A stretch of 64,000 bases of DNA from Tolypothrix sp. FACHB-123. GTDB taxonomy: Bacteria; Cyanobacteriota; Cyanobacteriia; Cyanobacteriales; Nostocaceae. The stretch is from positions 1 through 64,000 of the forward strand of contig NZ_JACJRE010000005.1 of NCBI RefSeq assembly GCF_014697075.1, in the 5' to 3' direction. A model generated the notes under the pieces. It had not been told where the DNA came from and did not search any database. It saw nothing but the letters and a program-made list of their open reading frames with translations. This document shows, in pieces, positions 28,070-36,652 of the stretch (within the stretch, counting starts at the first letter, position 1; every line of letters begins with the position of its first letter). The translations under genes and the position numbers were made by a program.

Positions 28070-30064
28070 TCAACTCCAACTGCCAATTTCTGCTTCTGTT
28101 AATGGTTTCTCTAATTTGCTGTATTCTGTTTGTGCGGCGCGGAGTACGTGTTTCATCTGTACGGCTTCGCCAGCATCGGCGGCGAGGAAGGCGGCATTAA
28201 GGGCGATGTTACGAATGTTACCGCCGGCGACGTTGAGGCGGGCTAATTTCACTACGTCTAAGTCGGCTATGGGCGTGTTGGGTGGAAAGATTCGCCGCCA
28301 AATTTCGGCTCTTTGGGCGGCGTCGGGGAAGGGGAATTGCACGACGAAGCGAATGCGGCGCAGGAAGGCGGTATCAATGGCACTTTTAAGGTTGGTAGTT
28401 AATAAAGCTAATCCTGGGTAGGATTCCATGCGTTGTAGTAGATAGCTAACTTCTATATTGGCATAGCGATCGCGTGCGTCTTTCACTTCAGAGCGTTTGC
28501 CAAATAAAGCATCGGCTTCATCAAATAATAAAATTACTCCGCCTTGTTCGGCAGCATCAAAGACTCGGCGTAGGTTTTTCTCTGTCTCGCCAATATATTT
28601 ACTCACAACTGATGATAAATCTATGCGATACAAATCAAGTCGTAATTGATTCGCTAAAACTTCTGCCGCTAAGGTTTTACCTGTACCGCTAGCACCTGCA
28701 AATAAAGCACTGATTCCCAAACCTCGCGCACTTTTCCCGGCAAATCCCCATGTGTTATATACAGTACTTCTCTGGCGGACATGGGCAGCAATATCACTGA
28801 GAATTTGTTTTTGGGTTTCTGGTAATACTAAGTCTTCCCAATTAGCAACTGGTTCAATCCACTGGGCTAATTCATCTAAACGCGGTCTTGCTTGAATGCG
28901 ACAAGCATCCCATAAAATATCGGTAAGGTTGTTTTGTTGTGACTGTGCTAATTGTCCTGCAGCTTCAGCACAAGCAGCGTGAATGGTTGCGGGGCTAAGG
29001 TTAAATTGTTCGACTAAAATTTTTACTTGTCCGTTAAGTTGGGGTGCGATGTCGGATAATGCTGCTTGCCAAACTGCGCTTTGTTCTTTGGGGGTGGGTT
29101 GCTGGATATCAAAACTAACTAATAAGCGTTGGGGTAAACGCATTCTTTCGCGGCTGTTGATGAAAATATAGCCATTGGTGCGTTCGATGAAATGAGCGAT
29201 CGCATTTAATCGGGCGGCATCATTTATATCTAGTTCATCGCAATCTATAATTAAGGCACTCTTACTTAATATCGTTTCCCTCGTCCACAGCCGAATTAAG
29301 TTATCTAATTCTGATGGTAGTAGGGGTATGACTTGGGCGGGCATTACCCACAAGTGCATTTTCTGGATCTGACAAATTTGACTGGCGATCGCTCTTTTAC
29401 TACTGCTTTCAATACCACATAATTGCACTATTGGCAAGGTATTGGTTTTAGTCTGATTCCAGACGGCTGTAACTTTCTGGGCTAAAGCGGCGTGTGATGG
29501 CACTAATTCACCCAACTGGGGTACAGGTTCGATAATGCCGGCGAGGCGTTCGTCTAGATATTGAATACCTACTAAATAATGGAGAATGCGTTCGTCAAGT
29601 CTGAGGGGGCTGAGGGTTAAGGTGTGGGCTTCCCCGACTTGAATTAAGCGCCAACGCCGTAAAGCTGCGTTAGGTGCGATCGCATCCCAATGGGGATTAG
29701 CAAGGGCGGCTAGAGCTAAACTAAGAGTAGGATAAGCTTTTTGGGCATCTCCTTGAGCGATCGCACACAACCGCGCAAAATCCCCATTTAATTCCATCCC
29801 GGCACACAACAGTAATAAATCCCGTTCAAAGCCGGATAGCTCAAATAATCGGCAAAGATTCTCTAAAGCTGATGGTGCAGGCATCGCCGCCGCTGCTTGT
29901 TGTACAGCTTGTTGTCTGGCGGCAGCTTGGGCTTTTAACTCTGGTGGATGGGGTAAACTCGTCGTATAACTTTCTAAAGCACCACGTACCACGGCTAAAG
30001 CGGCGGAGAGATATTGCTGGTTTGCGTCGTGCCAATTTTGGTTAATTAATGTTTCAGTATTCAT
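28070..30064 (-). CDS. AAA+ ATPase of contractile-injection-system type (Afp15/Pvc15-like)
   Basis: 664 residues. The N-terminal two thirds are helical and divergent and include a degenerate ATPase-like region around residues 210-330. The C-terminal AAA+ domain has Walker A AGASGTGKTLAAEV (about 456-469), Walker B GVILLFDEADALFG, and arginine-bearing DTAFLRRIRFVVQFPFP. The ATG overlaps the stop codon of the upstream gene by four bases (ATGA), so the two are translationally coupled. In antifeeding-prophage and PVC loci an AAA+ ATPase of this type is encoded beside the tail-terminator gene and helps particle assembly. The pairing with DUF4255 here is the main reason for the call. Confidence 0.85.
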   Translation of the reverse strand: MNTETLINQNWHDANQQYLSAALAVVRGALESYTTSLPHPPELKAQAAARQQAVQQAAAAMPAPSALENLCRLFELSGFERDLLLLCAGMELNGDFARLCAIAQGDAQKAYPTLSLALAALANPHWDAIAPNAALRRWRLIQVGEAHTLTLSPLRLDERILHYLVGIQYLDERLAGIIEPVPQLGELVPSHAALAQKVTAVWNQTKTNTLPIVQLCGIESSSKRAIASQICQIQKMHLWVMPAQVIPLLPSELDNLIRLWTRETILSKSALIIDCDELDINDAARLNAIAHFIERTNGYIFINSRERMRLPQRLLVSFDIQQPTPKEQSAVWQAALSDIAPQLNGQVKILVEQFNLSPATIHAACAEAAGQLAQSQQNNLTDILWDACRIQARPRLDELAQWIEPVANWEDLVLPETQKQILSDIAAHVRQRSTVYNTWGFAGKSARGLGISALFAGASGTGKTLAAEVLANQLRLDLYRIDLSSVVSKYIGETEKNLRRVFDAAEQGGVILLFDEADALFGKRSEVKDARDRYANIEVSYLLQRMESYPGLALLTTNLKSAIDTAFLRRIRFVVQFPFPDAAQRAEIWRRIFPPNTPIADLDVVKLARLNVAGGNIRNIALNAAFLAADAGEAVQMKHVLRAAQTEYSKLEKPLTEAEIGSWS

Positions 30065-31335
30065 GGAATTATCACCTGTGGTGCATCATATTCCCCAGAT
30101 TGATTAGTATGTAGCGGACTTTCCGCCCCATCGACTCGCACCCTGACTAAGTAAGTTCCCGGTTTAATATCTGTGACAGCAATTGTCATCGCATCAGTAT
30201 CTTCATTAAGTAATGTCACGAGAACAGAATAAAAATTAGGATTTTGATTTGACATCTCGTGAAGTAGTAAAACTAGTCGCTGTGTTTTGTCTACTTTGGG
30301 TTGAAATTTCACCGTTATTTTAGCTGAGCGTAAATTTTCCCCAGTTTTTTCTACTTCAGTAATAGCTACTGTAATTTGTGGATGCAGTACAAAAGCTGTG
30401 ACATTTGATTCAATTTGCTGCTTTTGTTCTGGGTTACCCATTGTTAAATGAACAACTTGCAAACCATGTACACCAGCAGATAAATCTGACGGTACTAACA
30501 GACTAATTTGCGTTTCTTTCACATCTTCGGGGACAAGTAATTTCCCAGAATTACCTAAACGGATTCTAGTAATTTCACCGCGTAATTTTTTCCCGCGAAT
30601 AACTAATGTACTGTTAGCAACAATTAATTGTTCTGGTTCGGCTGGGGCGATAACTTGCTCTATTGTTGGTAGGGAAGATATGACAGATAAACCTTCAGCT
30701 TGACAAGCATCATTACTCTCAATCAAAACCATTGATGCTTGATAGCTAGCCGATGGGCGATAGTGAGTTTGTAATGCTGACCAAAGCTTAGAAGTATCTT
30801 CCATATTAAAAAATTCTGGCGACAGTTTGATCTGTCCAATTTGTTCAGCTAAATCAGAGACAGATACACTGGCTAAAGCTTGGGAAAAAACATTCGCACT
30901 ACTTCTAGTTGAGGCATTTTTTAAAGCATTTTCAATAACACTAGTTGCGATCGCTGGTGTTTTATGCAAAAGTTGCATAGCATAGCCCAGTAAAAGCTCT
31001 GCTTGAAAATCTTTAGCACCATAAGCTGTGAGTAAATAATGCAAATCTAAAGCCAGTGGCGGATTAGTCGTGCGGGAATTTTTACTGATACGTGAATTTT
31101 TACTACGAAACTCTGGAGACACCCAATCAACATTGCGATTTTGTGTAACTTGATAGAGAAATAAATTCAGTTGCGCACGCTCATCAGTTCCGACTGTAAT
31201 TAAATCTGGTGGGAGAGCTGTGACAATCACATCACCCACACTCGCGGTAATCGAGTCACTGACTAAACCATTTTCCAGCAAGTCTTTGAGAACTGCTGTG
31301 ACAGCGGCTATCGAGAGTGCATTACTCATCCTCAT
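30061..31335 (-). CDS. DUF4255 (Pvc16/Afp16-like) tail-terminator protein
   Basis: 424 residues. The N-terminal 190 residues match the DUF4255/Pvc16_N family: SNALSIAAVTAVLKDLLENG, VTALPPDLITVGTDERAQLN, LNLFLYQVTQNRNVDW and LDLHYLLTAYGAKDFQAELL. The C-terminal part (about 215-420) contains IPT/Ig-like and further beta domains, as in longer versions. In extracellular and thylakoid-anchored contractile injection systems this protein caps the sheath-tube. No sheath, tube, spike or baseplate gene lies in the window, so the particle it serves is encoded elsewhere or absent. The ATG at 31335 is a few bases from an alternative one (MSN). Confidence 0.88.
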   Translation of the reverse strand: MRMSNALSIAAVTAVLKDLLENGLVSDSITASVGDVIVTALPPDLITVGTDERAQLNLFLYQVTQNRNVDWVSPEFRSKNSRISKNSRTTNPPLALDLHYLLTAYGAKDFQAELLLGYAMQLLHKTPAIATSVIENALKNASTRSSANVFSQALASVSVSDLAEQIGQIKLSPEFFNMEDTSKLWSALQTHYRPSASYQASMVLIESNDACQAEGLSVISSLPTIEQVIAPAEPEQLIVANSTLVIRGKKLRGEITRIRLGNSGKLLVPEDVKETQISLLVPSDLSAGVHGLQVVHLTMGNPEQKQQIESNVTAFVLHPQITVAITEVEKTGENLRSAKITVKFQPKVDKTQRLVLLLHEMSNQNPNFYSVLVTLLNEDTDAMTIAVTDIKPGTYLVRVRVDGAESPLHTNQSGEYDAPQVIIP

Positions 31336-32225
31336 TCCTCACAGTACAGCACTTATTAATTTTTAGGAGCGGGCAAAACTGAAACAACATTTTTCCGCAA
31401 TACTTGCAACATTCTGCTCAGTCATAATTCCCGATAAAGATAAGAAAAATATACAATTTGCTATTGTCAACTAGCTATTTATATATTCAATGTAACGTTC
31501 TGATAAATTGAATATCGCCGTTCTTAATTTTGATTAATCAATAGTCAGCACAAAGCTGGATTGATGCTCGAATGCTTAAATCCCTAATGAAAAATTTATT
31601 CACTCAAGAGAACTACTGAAACAGAGTATCAGTGCTTTGTCAAGACAATTTTGATAGATTTTAAGACTTTCAGTCCTTTTTCTAGTTAATGCTCTGTCGC
31701 CAAAGTTTTGTTGAATTCTGAGTTAGCACTTTATTGCTTGGTCAATCCAGGACTGAAGTCCTGAATCCAAAATAATTCTCACCGGAAAATCAATGCCATA
31801 AACTATATAGTTCATTTTTCTACAATGCATAGAAAAGAACTGAGAATCTCAGACTAAAGTCTTGGCAAAGAACTTATTCACCTATCAAGATGAATTACAA
31901 TTTGCTAGTACTGAGTGAAAAAGTAATAATTTTTACTTAATACTCTTTCCTTCCTAAGTTGAGTACATTAAATTTAACATGAGGAACAACTTAACACGAT
32001 CGCCAGTCTTGCATTTAAGGTTTTATTAAGCATTGGGATAAGATAACGTAGTATTTGTTTAACTTCATTAATATGTTAAGCTGGACGTAGAACAGTAACT
32101 AAATATCAGTAAAATAAAATACTAGTATTTAACTAGATATTTGGCAGAGAAAATTTGCTGCGTAAATAATCTTTACTTTTTGTTGGTAGTTAAAATTCTC
32201 AAGTAACTAGGATCGGTTCGATCAA
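31336..32225. other. Divergent spacer upstream of the DUF4255 and kinase genes
   Basis: 890 AT-rich bases with no plausible gene. A small palindrome CAGGACT-GA-AGTCCTG lies at 31748-31763. Both flanking transcripts start here, but no boxes could be assigned. No decayed coding sequence was recognised. Confidence 0.5.
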
Positions 32226-34316
32226 ATGACATCCCCACCATCTTCAAATTCTTGGAATGGGCGCTTTATTGGTGACAACCAGCGATACCGTTTAGACAAA
32301 CGGTTAGCGGGTGGTGGTATGGGAGAAGTTTTCCTAGCAATGGATACCCGTGTCGGTCAGCATGTAGCGTTAAAGTTACTCAAAGATACCCTAGTAGCAT
32401 CCCAGGAGATGCGCAAGCGCTTTGAACGAGAAATAGCAGTTTGCGCAGCACTACAAAGCGACCATATTGTAAAAATTAGTGATTGTGGTGTAACTGTCGA
32501 AGGGTATCCATTTTACGTGATGGAGTATCTGCGCGGACAAACCCTCAGGCAATTATTACTGCGGGAAAAGCGGTTATCTGTAGAGCGAACGGTAAGTATT
32601 ATTGCTCAAGTTTGTAAAGGTTTGCAGTTAGCTCATGCTGGTGTAACTTTACAACGGGATGGTGGTAAAACTGCGGAGCATATTCAAGTAATTCACCGCG
32701 ACCTCAAGCCCGATAATATCTTTTTAGTCCCCACCGATTTGGGAGAGTGGGTAAAAATTTTGGATTTTGGCGTGGCGAAAATCCGCAATGACTCTTCCGA
32801 ACAAACAAATATTACAAATACTTTTATTGGTACATTTCGCTACGCTGCGCCAGAACAAATTCAAAGTGATAAAAATCTGGATGCGAGAGCGGATATTTAT
32901 AGCTTGGGATTAATTCTCTATGAAATGCTGAGTGCAGCTGATCCTTTTGGTTTAAGTATCAAAGCTAATAATATCAGCGAAGCTTCTTGGGTATTAGCTC
33001 ATGCTTACGAACCGCCGAAACCATTGCGGGAGCAACCAGGGTGCGAATCTATCCCTGAGCAGCTAGAGGCGGTAATTCTCAAATGTCTGCAAAAAAACCC
33101 GCAGAACCGCTTTACTAGCGTTGCTGACTTAGATGAAGCTTTGCAAGCGGCGGCTAAACCAAGTGCAGAGAATGTGGGTAACGTTGATTATGATGAAGCG
33201 ATCGCTCTTTATCCCACAGTACCCAGACCAACACCTGATTCAGAAACCATACCCAGAGTGTTAACACCGGAGGAAGGTAATCTAAATGATACCATGCCAC
33301 CATCTCCAGCTATTGAGCAACAAGGGTTGGATAACGAAACTATACCGCGAGCGATCGCGCCAGAAGAACAAAGCTCAGGAGAAGATGAAACCATCCTCCG
33401 CTTGCAACCTGTGTATCATCAAAATGATGAAGAAACTATACCGCGATCTGTAATCCAAATTGAACCCAGCCAAGGACAGGATGAAACCATTCCCCGTCCC
33501 CAACCTTTTCTCAATCAAAATGCTGATGGGGAAACTATACCGCGATCGCACACACCAATTGCCAACAACCGTCCAGAGGGGACAATTTTTCAACCCCGTC
33601 CCGGACAAAATCACGGTTCAAATAACGAAACTGTACCACGACCTTTAGAAGAATCTGAGCCAAGTCAAGGACAAGATGAAACTGTTCCTCGTCCCCAACC
33701 TTTTCTCAATCAAGGTTCTGATAGAGAAACTGTACCGCGACCTCTACAACAATTTGTCCAAAATCAGCCAGAAGGGACGATTTTTCAACCCCGTCCTCAG
33801 CCACAGCCAGAAAATACTCCTGTAACTCCACCCCAGACGGGTAAACCAGAGGGGACAATTTTTCAACCCCGTCCCCAACCACAGGCGGAAAATACCCCTG
33901 TAACTCCACCCCAACCCAGTAAACCAGAAGGGACGATTTTTCAACCCCGTCCCCAACCACAGGCGGAAAATACCCCTGTAACTCCACCCCAGACTGGTAA
34001 ACCAGAGGGGACAATTTTTCAACCTCGTCCCCAAGCAGTACCAGAGGGGACAATTTTCCAATCCCGTCCCCAACCAGCACCAGAGGGGACAATTTTTCAA
34101 CCCCGTCCCCAACCAGCACCAGAGGGGACAATTTTTCAACCGAAGAAAAACCAAGGTACAGCGCAGCCAGTTCCTAGTAATTTTTGGCGGGTTCTTGGTA
34201 TAGTTTTAGCGATTGGATTGGCTTTAGGTGCAGTTATTTATCTATATCCACAGCTGAAACCAAAGCAAGAAAATAATCAGAACAGTTTGCAAAATCCTAA
34301 CTACCATCAGTGGTAG
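32226..34316 (+). CDS. Ser/Thr protein kinase with Thr-motif repeat tail and C-terminal membrane helix
   Basis: 696 residues. The kinase domain (about 15-300) has the Gly loop LAGGGMGEVFLAMD, VALKLLKD, the catalytic loop IHRDLKPDN (about 156-164), DFGVAKI (about 180) and APEQIQSD. Residues 330-640 are a disordered repeat region with nine ET[IV][PL]R motifs followed by eight EGTIFQ motifs, mostly EGTIFQPRP. A single membrane helix (about 655-675) precedes a short polar end, so the kinase faces the cytoplasm. The repeats are potential autophosphorylation or docking sites (inference). It is divergent from the DUF4255 gene and convergent with the Mrp operon. ATG at 32226 has AGGA ten or more bases upstream. 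Confidence 0.92.
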   Translation: MTSPPSSNSWNGRFIGDNQRYRLDKRLAGGGMGEVFLAMDTRVGQHVALKLLKDTLVASQEMRKRFEREIAVCAALQSDHIVKISDCGVTVEGYPFYVMEYLRGQTLRQLLLREKRLSVERTVSIIAQVCKGLQLAHAGVTLQRDGGKTAEHIQVIHRDLKPDNIFLVPTDLGEWVKILDFGVAKIRNDSSEQTNITNTFIGTFRYAAPEQIQSDKNLDARADIYSLGLILYEMLSAADPFGLSIKANNISEASWVLAHAYEPPKPLREQPGCESIPEQLEAVILKCLQKNPQNRFTSVADLDEALQAAAKPSAENVGNVDYDEAIALYPTVPRPTPDSETIPRVLTPEEGNLNDTMPPSPAIEQQGLDNETIPRAIAPEEQSSGEDETILRLQPVYHQNDEETIPRSVIQIEPSQGQDETIPRPQPFLNQNADGETIPRSHTPIANNRPEGTIFQPRPGQNHGSNNETVPRPLEESEPSQGQDETVPRPQPFLNQGSDRETVPRPLQQFVQNQPEGTIFQPRPQPQPENTPVTPPQTGKPEGTIFQPRPQPQAENTPVTPPQPSKPEGTIFQPRPQPQAENTPVTPPQTGKPEGTIFQPRPQAVPEGTIFQSRPQPAPEGTIFQPRPQPAPEGTIFQPKKNQGTAQPVPSNFWRVLGIVLAIGLALGAVIYLYPQLKPKQENNQNSLQNPNYHQW
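33540..34150. repeat. Tandem coding repeat in the kinase tail
   Basis: DNA units encoding EGTIFQPRPQPQ and ENTPVTPPQ recur with near-identical bases (for example GGGACAATTTTTCAACCCC), giving direct repeats of about 105 bases (33835-34020) and shorter units of about 48 bases (34030-34140). The near-identity points to recent copy-number change. Confidence 0.85.
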
Positions 34317-34325
34317 TTATGTGGC

Positions 34326-34988
34326 TTACAATAACCCCCGATAACGAATAAACACCAAAATTACTGCCCAAGAACCCAAGGCGACTTTGACAGCAACTAA
34401 AATATTTAGTATGGGAAGCACCCCACCACTGAAAAGTGCGCCCATCTCGCCCGGTGGTAACTCTATCCCCATGAGAGTGATTGCTGCCAGGATAATAAAT
34501 ACCAAAACAGAAACTTTCTCCCATATAGCCGCGTACCAGCGCTGATAAATAGCTTGCATCCATTCTGTGGATGAGGTAATCGCAATCAAGCCGATAGCTG
34601 TCCCCCCCGCCACACCAGATGCAAAACCACCACCGGGGCTGAGATGTCCGCGAATCGCTAGTTCAATACTTACCATCGCTGCGATGGTGGCTCCTAGACG
34701 CGCCAGTACAATAGATGGTTGATCGGTAAAGCGATAGATAGAGCAAGAAGGTCTTTCATTCGCCAGCAGAAAGTAAGCACCCATAATCGCAATGGTAAAT
34801 ACTACTACCTCAAAAATAGTGTCATAGAGGCGATTACGGAGAATGACGACTGTGACCGCATTTGGGATACCACCATCTTTAACAATGGCATCTACAATGG
34901 AAAAATCTGGTATTTCTGGGGCTGAGTTGGGAAAAAACAGCATTTTTACATATAAAGCTATGCCTGCGGCAATGTAGATCCATTTCAC
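34326..34988 (-). CDS. mrpB: Mrp antiporter subunit MrpB (MnhB-related)
   Basis: 220 residues, last gene of the seven-gene operon. Several membrane helices; the conserved region HLSPGGGFASGVAGGTAIGL, typical of MnhB/MrpB, lies near the middle, preceded by an N-terminal extension. Overlaps the upstream gene by four bases. The subunit belongs to the membrane-bound Na+/H+ antiporter complex. Confidence 0.88.
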   Translation of the reverse strand: MKWIYIAAGIALYVKMLFFPNSAPEIPDFSIVDAIVKDGGIPNAVTVVILRNRLYDTIFEVVVFTIAIMGAYFLLANERPSCSIYRFTDQPSIVLARLGATIAAMVSIELAIRGHLSPGGGFASGVAGGTAIGLIAITSSTEWMQAIYQRWYAAIWEKVSVLVFIILAAITLMGIELPPGEMGALFSGGVLPILNILVAVKVALGSWAVILVFIRYRGLL

Positions 34989-35617
34989 TGCTGTACCTCC
35001 CCGGAATCTGTGACATTCACATAAGTTAGGGTTGTCGTTGGTGATGTGAGTTCGGTTAGCATAATCTCATAGATGCGTTTGAGTCTGACTGTGGTATGAC
35101 ACAACTGATTGGTATCAACGCTGCTCATATCCTCTGAATCTACCTGTTTTGCTGGTACGCAGGTGGCGTGAACCTCTTTTTCTATCAGCGCCCGTTCTAA
35201 GGCTTGGGTATTGGGATAGGGAACTAATTCGACGTGCATGTGCCATTTACGGAAAATTTTGCGTAAATCGGCGATTAATTGCCTAAAATGAGGATCGGCT
35301 GCGACTTTGGTGAGGGCATCTTGATCTGTTGGCGTTAACTCCTGTGTGAGTACACCCAGACGCATCACCAAGGATGAACGCACCGCTACCGCATAGAGGG
35401 TAATTGCCAACATTGTGCCTACTAATGCTTCGGTTAAAGCCACATCAGCTGCCCCTAAAAGGGCATATAGCAGGGCGGCGACGGCTCCTAAGATGCCACG
35501 AATCACTAAGGCGTGGTAGGGATTAGCTTGGGTGACTACCATCGACGCAGCCAAGGGTAGCAAGGCTGTGATGGCATAAATATAGGTATCATTCATAACT
35601 TTCTTTATTGGGGGCAC
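34985..35617 (-). CDS. mrpA: Mrp antiporter subunit with DUF4040 domain (MrpA C-terminal-like)
   Basis: 210 residues. The N-terminal half has three membrane helices and the DUF4040/MbhD signature ALLYALLGAADVALTEALVG, which in canonical Mrp lies at the C-terminal end of the large MrpA. The C-terminal half (about 85-200) is soluble, unlike the classical domain. The NuoL-like part of MrpA is missing. In Anabaena the equivalent small gene is called mrpA. It overlaps the MrpG gene (ends 35589) by 29 bases. Confidence 0.85.
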   Translation of the reverse strand: MPPIKKVMNDTYIYAITALLPLAASMVVTQANPYHALVIRGILGAVAALLYALLGAADVALTEALVGTMLAITLYAVAVRSSLVMRLGVLTQELTPTDQDALTKVAADPHFRQLIADLRKIFRKWHMHVELVPYPNTQALERALIEKEVHATCVPAKQVDSEDMSSVDTNQLCHTTVRLKRIYEIMLTELTSPTTTLTYVNVTDSGEVQQ

Positions 35618-35867
35618 AGTATGCCAATACGTAGCCCAACATAGTATTCCAAATGGCTAAGGAAATAATAGCCAGGAGAAGCAGCGGCCATTTGCTAGGT
35701 ATCTTTAATAACAGCCCAAACATGATACTCATAGAGCCGAGAGTATCTGCTACCGAGAGACTATGAAGCTTGAATAAGAGCGATCGCTTTCCCAACAGAT
35801 GAGAAGTTCCCCAAAAGGAAAAAAAGATCCCAACGCTGATGCAGGTATAACTCAAGATGTCGATCAT
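35589..35867 (-). CDS. mrpG: Mrp antiporter subunit MrpG
   Basis: 92 residues from the ATG at 35867 (MIDILSYTCISVGIFFSFWG). Three membrane helices and FKLHSLSVADTLGSMSIMFG, the MnhG/PhaG region. A longer frame to 35984 overlaps mrpF and encodes a hydrophilic Cys-rich sequence not found in the family, so it is rejected. Spaced 14 bases from mrpF. Confidence 0.88.
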   Translation of the reverse strand: MIDILSYTCISVGIFFSFWGTSHLLGKRSLLFKLHSLSVADTLGSMSIMFGLLLKIPSKWPLLLLAIISLAIWNTMLGYVLAYCAPNKESYE

Positions 35868-35881
35868 AGGATTAATTTGGA

Positions 35882-36145
35882 TTAATTTGATACATCGCTC
35901 AAACGTTTGAGTACATGGGCTAACAGCATCAACGCCGCATTCCCCACACTGAGGATAATTACCCCAACCACACCGATCATCCAATCATCACGTAAAACCG
36001 ATACTACCAGAATGATGATGGATGCTTTAGTGGCGATACTCGCAAATGCCAATAACTTCTGCCAAATATCCTCATCTCGCCATGCTTCATACATCGGTAT
36101 CAGCATCGCCAAAATCATCGCGATCGCAATTAAATTTAGATTCAT
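35882..36145 (-). CDS. mrpF: Mrp antiporter subunit MrpF
   Basis: 87 residues with three membrane helices (about 3-20, 32-52, 58-78). Length and topology match MnhF/MrpF, and its position between mrpE and mrpG agrees with standard operon order. The sequence is divergent (IILVVSVLRDDWMIGVVGVI is the recognisable core), so the call rests partly on context. Confidence 0.85.
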   Translation of the reverse strand: MNLNLIAIAMILAMLIPMYEAWRDEDIWQKLLAFASIATKASIIILVVSVLRDDWMIGVVGVIILSVGNAALMLLAHVLKRLSDVSN

Positions 36146-36149
36146 GTTT

Positions 36150-36186
36150 TATTGGTTAGTGGTCAGTTGTCAGTTGTCAGAGACGC
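36150..36186. repeat. Heptanucleotide repeat (GGTCAGTTGTCAG type) inside the mrp operon
   Basis: Units TGGTCAG, TTGTCAG, TTGTCAG lie in the short gap between mrpE and mrpF, the only non-overlapping gap of this size in the operon. Confidence 0.7.
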
Positions 36187-36226
36187 GATGAACCCTTGTC
36201 TGTACAATCGTCATTTGTCCCCCTCT

Positions 36227-36652
36227 TCATGGCGATGAAACATCAGTACTGCTTGATGACAAACTCTGGGGTTTGCGTCGTCGTACTCGATGTACTTCGT
36301 ACCAACCCTCTTCTGTGTATTTAACGACGATTGTCTTGGGTGTAAAGGTAATCAAAAAGATATCAAGAAATATCAAAGCTGGCGTGCGGTTGGGTTTGAC
36401 TTGTTCTATCGTTATCTCTTCATAGTTGTGGGGACGAAAGATAATTTCAAAGGCTTCTATATAAGCTTGGGGAATGGCTACTAAGACTTCACCCAGTACG
36501 CGCAGCCAATCTTGTAATGCTTCCTTTGCTTTTTGTCTACCTGGTAAGAGAAAAGCAATGCTGATACCAATCATGATATTGGCTGGGCTTAAATCAGCCG
36601 TCAGCAAGAACCAGATAACTAATCGCAATATCAAATTTAAATGCCCAACCAT
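36227..36652 (-). CDS. mrpE: Mrp antiporter subunit MrpE
   Basis: 141 residues. Two N-terminal membrane helices, a further amphipathic stretch and a soluble C-terminus containing TPALIFLDIFLITFTPKTIV; the MnhE family reads similarly (TP...N.it.TPGT). The ATG at 36652 overlaps the mrpD end by 16 bases, which supports coupling. It belongs to the membrane complex. Confidence 0.85.
   Translation of the reverse strand: MVGHLNLILRLVIWFLLTADLSPANIMIGISIAFLLPGRQKAKEALQDWLRVLGEVLVAIPQAYIEAFEIIFRPHNYEEITIEQVKPNRTPALIFLDIFLITFTPKTIVVKYTEEGWYEVHRVRRRKPQSLSSSSTDVSSP

Noticed and set aside
27907-28200. 97-codon open frame on the plus strand
   Set aside because: Composed of heptanucleotide repeats and the complement of the ATPase C-terminus.
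33706-34154. Two overlapping open frames (136 and 141 codons) on the minus strand
   Set aside because: They are antisense shadows of the repeat-encoding kinase tail and show repeated low-complexity sequence.
35868-35984. N-terminal extension of MrpG
   Set aside because: Overlaps mrpF and encodes a Cys-rich hydrophilic stretch unlike MrpG.
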